Shown: piece after piece, positions 7,512 through 13,571 of the stretch | How positions within the stretch are numbered: the first letter of the stretch is position 1 | Layout of the letters: every line of letters begins with the position of its first letter | Source: Bacteroidia bacterium | GTDB taxonomy: Bacteria; Bacteroidota; Bacteroidia; Chitinophagales; Saprospiraceae | DNA: 14,050 nucleotides | Reading direction: 5' to 3' | NCBI GenBank assembly: GCA_030431945.1 | Contig: JAUIIF010000046.1 | Coordinates: 1-14,050 of the forward strand | The notes under the pieces: generated by a model | Database searches by the model: none | Seen by the model: the letters and a program-made list of their open reading frames with translations, nothing else | Told to the model about the DNA's origin: nothing | Translations under genes and position numbers: made by a program

Positions 7512-8861
7512 ATGACGGAGCAGGAAAAGTCTCAAGCAAGCAAAGGAACGGAGCTTTCGACCTGGCTCGATTACCTGCAGCGGGAGAGCTGGCAGTTGGA
7601 GTTACTGATCAGTGGCTTCGTCGTCTTTCTCCTGATTGGCGGCTGGGAACCCGTAAAGGACCTGGAGTACGACTTGCGGCTGTTGTTCAACGCTTCCAAA
7701 AGCTATTTTTACCTCAGCTTTCTGTATTACGTCTTCCGAACGGCTTACGTAACCTTAATTTTCTGCTTACTTTTTCACGTCATCCTGCGGGGTATCTGGA
7801 TTGCAGCTATTGGCTTACGGTCGGTCTCGGGCGACATTGATTACGACCGCCTTGCGTATCAACCGAAATTTAAAAACCGGCTACGGCAACGGTTGGGCTC
7901 TTTTGATGGCTACATCGAGCGGTTAGAACGTAATTGCAGCGTAATCTTCACCCTCGCGTTCCTCATTTTCTTCTGTTTTCTCAGCCTGGCAACCTGGGCA
8001 ATTTTCGCCATCGCGGTGCAAGCCAGCTACCTGTGGCTTACGGGAATGAGCTACCAGGGCGGCGGAATTTTAGGCGGCGCGGGATTCGTTAGCCTTGCGG
8101 TACTAGTTATCGGGCTTGTTTATCTGCTGGATTTTGTTACCCTCGGCTTTCTCAAACGCGTGCGCTGGCTGAGTCGCCCTTATTATTACCTCTATGTTTT
8201 CATGGGCTGGGTTACCCTGGCCCGGTTGTACCGGCCGCTGTACTACAACTTGATTGACCATAAATTTGGTCGGATGCTCGCCTTGTCATTACCCGTAGTT
8301 ATCCTGCTTATTTTGGCCTTAGTCTCCGTTAAGCAAGTGAAGTACACCTACTTTCCTGCAATGGTGGAAGACGGTAAAGTTTGGCTGGACTACAATAATT
8401 ACGATGATGAGTCCCCTAATTTGTACGACCAACTCTGGCGAACCTCTCTCGCCAGCAGGTACCCGGAAAACAATTACGTTCGTGCATTTATCCCTTACCG
8501 CCCCTCCTATGATAATGCGCCTTTGCAACAAATAGACCCCCAACTGGAGATCAGCCAGTATACCGGGATCAAACTGCAAGGTGCCTTTACGCTCGGTAAG
8601 CGGTATAACCCGCAAGCGGATTATCAGGCTATGCTGGATGCTTTTGCCGAACTTCATCAACTGAGCATTAATGATACGCTCTTGCTCGATATTCCTCCGC
8701 TCTTCAAAATTCATCCCGAACGCCGCCAGCCTGGGGTGGAATACATGATCCCCGTCCACGATCTCCCCATCGGGCGGCACCGCCTCAAAGTACAGACCCG
8801 CTACTTAGCAGGAGATACCCTGGGGTGGAATACGGGCTACAACATCTATTTTTACAAATAG
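7512..8861 (+). CDS. Membrane protein of unknown family, paralog 1 of 3 (SPFH-linked)
   Basis: 449 residues; I do not recognise the family. It is homologous along its full length to the next two genes. The N-terminus is a short amphipathic stretch ending in SWQLELLISG (26-35). Predicted membrane helices are at about 31-45, 66-92, 144-176, 186-211 and 256-273. Loops 93-143 and 212-255 are rich in Arg/Lys and carry the most conserved motifs: AIGLRSVSGDIDY (99-111), RLGSFDGYIERLE (127-139) and YRPLYYNLIDHKFGR (240-254). By the positive-inside rule these loops are cytoplasmic and the C-terminal 175 residues are extracytoplasmic. The C-terminal domain ends with a Pro-rich, beta-looking stretch (PVHDLPIGRHRLKV). 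It is the most divergent copy, for example SIND where the others have YLND. Its DNA is more AT-rich in places: 27 G+C of 60 at 8641-8700, against 40 of 60 at 9961-10020 in paralog 2. Confidence 0.88.
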   Translation: MTEQEKSQASKGTELSTWLDYLQRESWQLELLISGFVVFLLIGGWEPVKDLEYDLRLLFNASKSYFYLSFLYYVFRTAYVTLIFCLLFHVILRGIWIAAIGLRSVSGDIDYDRLAYQPKFKNRLRQRLGSFDGYIERLERNCSVIFTLAFLIFFCFLSLATWAIFAIAVQASYLWLTGMSYQGGGILGGAGFVSLAVLVIGLVYLLDFVTLGFLKRVRWLSRPYYYLYVFMGWVTLARLYRPLYYNLIDHKFGRMLALSLPVVILLILALVSVKQVKYTYFPAMVEDGKVWLDYNNYDDESPNLYDQLWRTSLASRYPENNYVRAFIPYRPSYDNAPLQQIDPQLEISQYTGIKLQGAFTLGKRYNPQADYQAMLDAFAELHQLSINDTLLLDIPPLFKIHPERRQPGVEYMIPVHDLPIGRHRLKVQTRYLAGDTLGWNTGYNIYFYK

Positions 8862-8864
8862 CCC

Positions 8865-10211
8865 ATGCCCAAATCAGCAGAAGAAAAGAAGAGCCTGAAG
8901 GACTGGCTGGATACCATCCAGCAAGACAGTTGGCAGCTGGAACTGATCATCAGCGGTGTCGTTATTTTCCTGATGCTCGGGGCCTACGAACCCATCATGG
9001 GCCTGCGTCAGCAAATACGGCTGAATGTTCTTTCCGGCAGCGGCCTCCTGGCGGTCGCCGCGGGTGCCTACGGGGTTTTTCTGGTCGCTTATTTCTGCCT
9101 TTTGCTCATTTTTATGCTTCACCTCGTCTTGCGCGGGCTCTGGATCGGAGCAATCGGTCTCCGCTCCGTTTCGGGCGATTTTGACTACGAAGTACTCGAT
9201 TACCAGCCCAGGTTCAAACAATGGTTGCGCCAGCGACTGGGGTCTTTTGATGACTACATCGAGCGACTGGAAACCCAGTGCAGCGTAGCATTTTCTTTTG
9301 CCTTCCTTATGTTCTTTGCCGTTCTCAGCTTAGGGTCCTATACCCTGGTAGTGGTTAGCATTACGCTCGGCGTCGCCACCTTACTCGGAGCAGATAACCC
9401 CGAAGCAGGCGGTTGGCAAACCGCCGTTACGGCCTTTGTCAACATCTTTATTTTATTGATCGGCCTGATCTACCTGATTGATTTTTCGAGCCTGGGGTGG
9501 TTTAAAAAAAGACGGTGGCTACTCAAAGTTTATTTCCCTTTCTACCGCTTTATGGGGTGGTTGACGCTGGCGCGGTTTTACCGCCCCTTCTACTACAACA
9601 TGATTGACCACCCGTTTGGACGCAAACTCGTCAAATGGCTGTGGTTGATAATTTTCGGCAGTCTTTTTGCCGCCTCCATTACGATCGTTCGCTACCCTTA
9701 CTTTCCTTACTCGGACAGTTCCGCCACGGTGGCGACCGCCGGCACCTACCTGGACAAGGTGCCCGTAGAAGAGATTAAACTAAACAGCCCCAGCCTGGGA
9801 AGCCGCTATGCCAGTGAGGATTACCTGGAGGTCTTCATCCCCTACCTGGGGGCGGCAGACGACCGCGTGATTCAGCAACTTTATCCCAACATGGCCCCGG
9901 CGCTTACGGGCAGCTTTGCCGTTGACGGTCCGGTTAACCTCTGGAGTGCCCGCAACCCGGGGTTCAGTGCCGACAGCCTCCTGCTGGCCCACCAGGCCCT
10001 GCACCGGCTTTACCTCAACGACAGCCTAATCACGGACATAGACTGGCAATTCTACGAACACCCCTTGCGCAGGCAGAAAGGCTTACTCTATGACCTGCCG
10101 GTCTACGCCTTACCCCGCGGGAAACACCTGCTGCGTTTTGACCGTTACCAACTAAACGCCCGGGATAGCCTGTACTGGCAGCAGCAGGAGAAAATCCTGT
10201 TTGTACGCTAG
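8865..10211 (+). CDS. Membrane protein of unknown family, paralog 2 of 3 (SPFH-linked)
   Basis: 448 residues with no family I can name. It follows paralog 1 by 3 bases. Shared blocks: DSWQLELIISG (21-31); a cytoplasmic loop with AIGLRSVSGDFDY (96-108) and RLGSFDDYIERLE (124-136); a second loop with KKRRW (214-218), GWLTLARFYRPFYYNMIDH (231-249) and PFGRK (250-254). Five helices are predicted at about 27-42, 66-90, 140-175, 187-210 and 255-275. The extracytoplasmic C-terminal domain (about 276-448) contains DYLEVFIPYLG (319-329), LHRLYLNDSL (379-388), YEHPLRRQKGLLY (397-409) and LPVYALPRGKHLLRF (411-425). The proline, glycine and alternating hydrophobic pattern suggests a beta-rich domain, perhaps binding a partner outside the membrane. 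No enzyme motif is evident. It is closer to paralog 3 than to paralog 1. Confidence 0.9.
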   Translation: MPKSAEEKKSLKDWLDTIQQDSWQLELIISGVVIFLMLGAYEPIMGLRQQIRLNVLSGSGLLAVAAGAYGVFLVAYFCLLLIFMLHLVLRGLWIGAIGLRSVSGDFDYEVLDYQPRFKQWLRQRLGSFDDYIERLETQCSVAFSFAFLMFFAVLSLGSYTLVVVSITLGVATLLGADNPEAGGWQTAVTAFVNIFILLIGLIYLIDFSSLGWFKKRRWLLKVYFPFYRFMGWLTLARFYRPFYYNMIDHPFGRKLVKWLWLIIFGSLFAASITIVRYPYFPYSDSSATVATAGTYLDKVPVEEIKLNSPSLGSRYASEDYLEVFIPYLGAADDRVIQQLYPNMAPALTGSFAVDGPVNLWSARNPGFSADSLLLAHQALHRLYLNDSLITDIDWQFYEHPLRRQKGLLYDLPVYALPRGKHLLRFDRYQLNARDSLYWQQQEKILFVR

Positions 10212-10317
10212 GCGCGGACGCAGGTGCAAGCCCAGGGTTAAGCGCAGGGTGGTCAACGCCCGCTCAGAAAGTTCCCTGGCCTTGTTTAACTTGTGCCATA
10301 AGTTACCCTTCACCTGC
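10212..10317. other. Gap between paralogs 2 and 3
   Basis: The frame of paralog 3 stays open back to an ATG at 10201 that overlaps the end of paralog 2. The encoded extension (MYARRGRRCKPRVKRRV...) is Arg-rich and has no counterpart in the other two copies, so I treat the 106 bases as non-coding. It is the only sizeable gap inside the cluster. It contains a loose TAAGTTAC similar to a -7 box at about 10299, too weak to call a promoter. Confidence 0.5.
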
Positions 10318-11688
10318 ATGCGCCCAGTCGACAAACGTAAAAAAGCCCCTACCTCCTCCAGGAGTAAGCTCCAGGTATGGCTGGATAAAATCCAGCAGGA
10401 CAGCTGGCAACTGGAATTGGTCATCAGCGGGGTCGTCATTTTCCTATTACTGGGGGCTACGCCGGCCATGTCGCAGCTAGAGTACAAAATTGACCTGCTT
10501 AAGCTCAGTGGCCATTACCTGGACTTTGCCAGCAACATCGGCTTCAGCTACCTGCAGGGCGGCCACCTGATCATTACGCTGTCTTTCATCGTTCACCTGA
10601 TTTTCCGCGGCTTCTGGATCGGGGCGATCGGTCTCCGTTCCGTATCGGGTGACTTTGATTATCAGGCGCTGGGTTTTCAGCCGCGCTTCGACGCATGGCT
10701 ACGGACCAGGTTAGGGTCATTTGATTCCTTTATCGAGCGACTGGAAATTCAGGCCAGCATTACCTTCTCCCTGGGCTTCCTCCTTTTTTTTGCCTTTATA
10801 AGTTCTGGTCTATTCCTACTGGCCACCATGGGGATAGGGTCTTTCGTCGGCCTGCTGATCAATGACAAACTTGGGTTTACGTCGCGCGTAAATACCTATT
10901 TCATCATTGTACTGGTGCTCCTGATTTTTGGTTTTGTATTCCTGGGCCTGGTGTATCTTTTCGACTTCGCGACCCTCGGCGCAGTAAAAAAACGCCGCTG
11001 GGCCCAGCGGCTTTATTTCCCGATCTACCGCTTTCTGGGCTGGATAACCCTGGCACGCTTCTACCGGCCCTTTTATTACAATTTGATCGACCACCCCTTT
11101 GGGCGTAAATTGGTCAGGTTGGTCATTCCCGGAATTTTCATTGCCACCCTACTGATTGATCTGGAAGTGGGCAGGAACCAATTTTTCCCTACCTCTACTG
11201 CGGGAGCCAATGCCCTCTCTGCAGGTGTTTACCTCGACCGGGATGAATTCAGTAAGCCTTACTTCGAATTGCCGAGCCTGCAGAGCCGGATAGCTGTAGC
11301 AGACTATCTGGAAATCTTTATCCCTTACCTGGGCAGGGATCACGATCCGGCCATCCGGGACAAATTCCCGGATTTGCCCACCAGTACCCTCCGGAGCGTA
11401 GGCATCGATGGCCTGCTTTCCGTCGAAGACGAAAGCATCAGTATCGATACGCTGCTGCCGGCCCACGTGGGGATTCACCGCCTTTACCTGAATGACAGCC
11501 TCTTGCAGAACGTTCCCTGGAAATTTTACCACCATCCGTTACGGGATCAGCCCGGCCTGCTGTACGAATTGCCCGTGTACGATCTGCCGCGCGGAGAGCA
11601 CTGCCTTACTTTTGAAGTTTATCAAAAAATAAGTAGAAGGGCTGGATTTGATTGGGAAGAATGGCGCACCATCTGCTTCCTGCGCTAA
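10318..11688 (+). CDS. Membrane protein of unknown family, paralog 3 of 3 (SPFH-linked)
   Basis: 456 residues from the chosen ATG at 10318. This start gives an N-terminus like the siblings: a charged tail of about 27 residues before QQDSWQLELVISG (26-38). Shared features: AIGLRSVSGDFDY (103-115) and RLGSFDSFIERLE (131-143) in the first cytoplasmic loop; KKRRW (224-228), GWITLARFYRPFYYN (241-255) and LIDHPFGRK (256-264) in the second. Five helices are predicted at about 33-47, 80-98, 148-180, 193-220 and 266-281. The extracytoplasmic C-terminal domain has DYLEIFIPYLG (329-339), IHRLYLNDSLL (387-397), HHPLRDQPGLLYE (405-417) and LPVYDLPRGEHCLTF (418-432). The loop between helices 3 and 4 differs in length and sequence between copies. 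Function unknown; the conserved cytoplasmic face suggests a shared partner such as the SPFH protein, and the variable extracytoplasmic regions suggest specialised roles. Confidence 0.88.
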   Translation: MRPVDKRKKAPTSSRSKLQVWLDKIQQDSWQLELVISGVVIFLLLGATPAMSQLEYKIDLLKLSGHYLDFASNIGFSYLQGGHLIITLSFIVHLIFRGFWIGAIGLRSVSGDFDYQALGFQPRFDAWLRTRLGSFDSFIERLEIQASITFSLGFLLFFAFISSGLFLLATMGIGSFVGLLINDKLGFTSRVNTYFIIVLVLLIFGFVFLGLVYLFDFATLGAVKKRRWAQRLYFPIYRFLGWITLARFYRPFYYNLIDHPFGRKLVRLVIPGIFIATLLIDLEVGRNQFFPTSTAGANALSAGVYLDRDEFSKPYFELPSLQSRIAVADYLEIFIPYLGRDHDPAIRDKFPDLPTSTLRSVGIDGLLSVEDESISIDTLLPAHVGIHRLYLNDSLLQNVPWKFYHHPLRDQPGLLYELPVYDLPRGEHCLTFEVYQKISRRAGFDWEEWRTICFLR

Positions 11689-11769
11689 AAGAACGGGCAC
11701 CAGACAACTGGGCCAGGACTGTGCAAAAAGGGTTCCAGGCCGGCTCTTTCCAGCCTTACCTTGCACCGG

Positions 11770-11807
11770 CGGCCGCGCCCCCTCACTGTACGGGGCAGAA
11801 GCGGCCG
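11770..11807. repeat. GC-rich imperfect hairpin downstream of the paralog cluster
   Basis: CGGCCGC (11770-11776) pairs with GCGGCCG (11801-11807), and inside it GCCCC (11777-11781) pairs with GGGGC (11792-11796). This leaves a 10-base loop and a 4-base AGAA bulge, for 12 G:C pairs in total. No T run follows, so it is not a standard intrinsic terminator. It could protect the 3' end of the operon transcript or help Rho-dependent termination. Confidence 0.5.
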
Positions 11808-11910
11808 GTCGGGCAAAACACCGCGCGTACCGATCCAAAAATGACGAAAGGCGGGTCTACCATCGGAAAACGGCAGAAAAAGCTGCTGCAGTGAACCTCT
11901 TGCCGTGATG

Positions 11911-11918
11911 TACCTTTG
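11911..11918 (+). promoter_or_regulatory. Probable -7 promoter element of gnd
   Basis: TACCTTTG matches the Bacteroidota -7 consensus TAnnTTTG exactly and lies 41 bases before the gnd ATG in an otherwise AT-rich leader, a sensible distance for a start site near 11925. A good TTTG-type -33 box is not visible; a TTG at 11900-11902 is too close. Confidence 0.45.
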
Positions 11919-11959
11919 ATTGGTAATAAAAATAAGTAACCACCCACAAATTCAGCATA

Positions 11960-13375
11960 ATGACGCACCAACTCTACGATTTCGGCATGATCGGCCTCGG
12001 CGTTATGGGACGCAACTTCCTTCTCAACGTCGCTGACGATGGCTTCGCGGCCCTCGGTACGGACATTAACGAAGATTCCGTAAAAGCCCTCAACGAAGAA
12101 GGCGAAGGCATGAACGTCAAGGGCGTACACACGCAGAAAGAATTCGTGAGCCTGTTGAGTACACCCCGGAAAATTATGCTGTTGGTGCCCGCCGGCAAGA
12201 TTGTGGATAAGGTCATTGAAGGCTTACTCCCCCTTCTTGATGACGGGGACATTATCATCGACGGTGGCAACAGCCACTACGATGACACCAACCGCCGCTA
12301 CGAATACCTGAAGGAGAAGAACATCCGCTTTCTGGGCACCGGGGTTTCCGGCGGCGCCGAAGGCGCCCGCCGCGGCCCTTCCATCATGCCCGGCGGCGAC
12401 CGCTCCGCCTGGGAAGTCGTGAAGCCGATCCTGGAAACCGTCGCCGCAAAAGTAGACGGCGACCCCTGTGTGACCTACATCGGGGAGTCCAGCTCCGGCC
12501 ACTACGTCAAAATGGTGCATAACGGCATCGAGTACGGCCTGATGCAGCTGATCGCCGAAGCGTACGACGTTTTGAAGCGGGTGGGCGGCATGAGCAATGA
12601 CGACATGAGTGCCCTGTTCGACAAGTGGAACAAAGGGCGCCTGAACAGCTACCTTATTGAAATCACGGCCGACATCCTGAAGCAGCGGGACGAGGAAATG
12701 GACGGGCACCTGCTCGACGTTATCCTCGATAAAGCCAAGCAGAAAGGAACCGGCAAATGGACCAGCCAGACGGCCATGGACCTGGGGGTACCCGTACCTA
12801 CCATTGACGCAGCAGTAACGATGCGGGGCATTTCTGCCTTTAAGGAGTTCCGGCAGGATATGTCGAAACTATACAAGGCCGTCCATCCGGAGGAAGGCGT
12901 GCTGAAGGGAGAAGGGCTGGCCAAGTCCGTGGAAGAATCCCTGTACTTCAGCTTCATTATTTGCTACGCTCAGGGGATGCACCTTTTGGCTGAAGCCAGC
13001 GAGGAACTGAACTACAACCTCGACCTGGAAGGCGTAGCCCGCATCTGGCGCGGCGGCTGTATCATCCGGGCTAAGCTCCTGGAGCAAATCCGTGGTTCCT
13101 TCAGCAACCACCCCAAGCTGAAAAACATGATCTCGACCCGTCAGTTCCGCGATGAACTGCACAGCTGCCGGGAATCCGTCGTAGAGATTATGCACCTGAC
13201 CAACGAACGGGGCATTTCCACGATGTGCATGTCTTCGGCCCTGCAGTACTTTGAAGCTTTCCGTTCCGACCGTCTGCCACTGAACATGGTACAGGCGCAG
13301 CGGGACTATTTCGGTTCCCACACGTACGAGCGGATCGACCAGAAGGGAACCTTCCACACACAGTGGGATAAGTAA
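11960..13375 (+). CDS. gnd: 6-phosphogluconate dehydrogenase, decarboxylating
   Basis: Oxidatively decarboxylates 6-phosphogluconate to ribulose 5-phosphate in the pentose phosphate pathway, in the cytoplasm. 471 residues, normal for the long-chain family. The N-terminal Rossmann domain has GLGVMGRNF (12-20) and the downstream DGGNSHYDDTNRR (101-113). The substrate loop GVSGGAEGARRGPSIMPGG is at 128-146. The catalytic pair is Lys184 and Glu191 within YVKMVHNGIEYG (182-193), equivalent to Lys183/Glu190 in the classical enzymes. The all-helical C-terminal domain includes KGTGKWTSQ and ARIWRGGCIIRA. At the end of the second beta strand the sequence is GTDINEDS with Asp35, where NADP-dependent enzymes have an Asn-Arg-Ser/Thr motif; this suggests NAD use. 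It seems to be a single-gene unit with its own promoter and the strong terminator at 13513-13547. Confidence 0.97.
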   Translation: MTHQLYDFGMIGLGVMGRNFLLNVADDGFAALGTDINEDSVKALNEEGEGMNVKGVHTQKEFVSLLSTPRKIMLLVPAGKIVDKVIEGLLPLLDDGDIIIDGGNSHYDDTNRRYEYLKEKNIRFLGTGVSGGAEGARRGPSIMPGGDRSAWEVVKPILETVAAKVDGDPCVTYIGESSSGHYVKMVHNGIEYGLMQLIAEAYDVLKRVGGMSNDDMSALFDKWNKGRLNSYLIEITADILKQRDEEMDGHLLDVILDKAKQKGTGKWTSQTAMDLGVPVPTIDAAVTMRGISAFKEFRQDMSKLYKAVHPEEGVLKGEGLAKSVEESLYFSFIICYAQGMHLLAEASEELNYNLDLEGVARIWRGGCIIRAKLLEQIRGSFSNHPKLKNMISTRQFRDELHSCRESVVEIMHLTNERGISTMCMSSALQYFEAFRSDRLPLNMVQAQRDYFGSHTYERIDQKGTFHTQWDK

Positions 13376-13512
13376 GGGATCCTTAAAACCGACTCCGGCT
13401 TAGCCGTAAGTAGTTTGTCGCAAAAGAGCTACAAAATTGCCACAGCCGGTATGCAGCCGGTGGCAAGATGGAAAGCCGGGCGCATTCCTGGTGCTCCCGC
13501 ATTACCAAAAGA

Positions 13513-13547
13513 AAAAGCCGCCAGGAAACAGTTTCCTGGCGGCTTTT
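13513..13547. terminator. Bidirectional intrinsic terminator between gnd and the convergent gene
   Basis: Two 17-base arms, AAAAGCCGCCAGGAAAC (13513-13529) and its exact reverse complement (13531-13547), surround a single central A. In RNA this gives a stable stem with a small loop; the A run at one foot and the T run at the other provide a U tract in either direction. It lies 137 bases after gnd and 24 bases beyond the stop of the minus-strand gene, so it can end both transcripts. Confidence 0.92.
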
Positions 13548-13571
13548 CTAGTTACCGGAGCTTCGTGAAAG

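Larger units (their letters stand above)
11689..11959. other. Gap between the paralog cluster and gnd
   Basis: About 270 bases. Short frames here show no protein family and arise from GC-rich sequence. The gap holds a GC-rich hairpin (11770-11807) in its first half and an AT-rich probable promoter and leader for gnd in its last 50 bases. Confidence 0.6.

Noticed and set aside
10201..10317. N-terminal extension of paralog 3
   Set aside because: The Arg-rich extension has no counterpart in paralogs 1 and 2 and overlaps the end of paralog 2; the ATG at 10318 aligns with the sibling N-termini.
11648..11908. Overlapping plus-strand frames of 80-86 codons after paralog 3
   Set aside because: They start inside the paralog 3 gene in other frames, cross the GC hairpin and encode low-information Arg/Ala/Pro sequence.
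13440..13466. Repeated GCCGG elements and small stem after gnd
   Set aside because: The pairing (GCCA...CCGG with CCGG...TGGC) needs a three-base bulge and has no U tract; the strong terminator just downstream explains termination.
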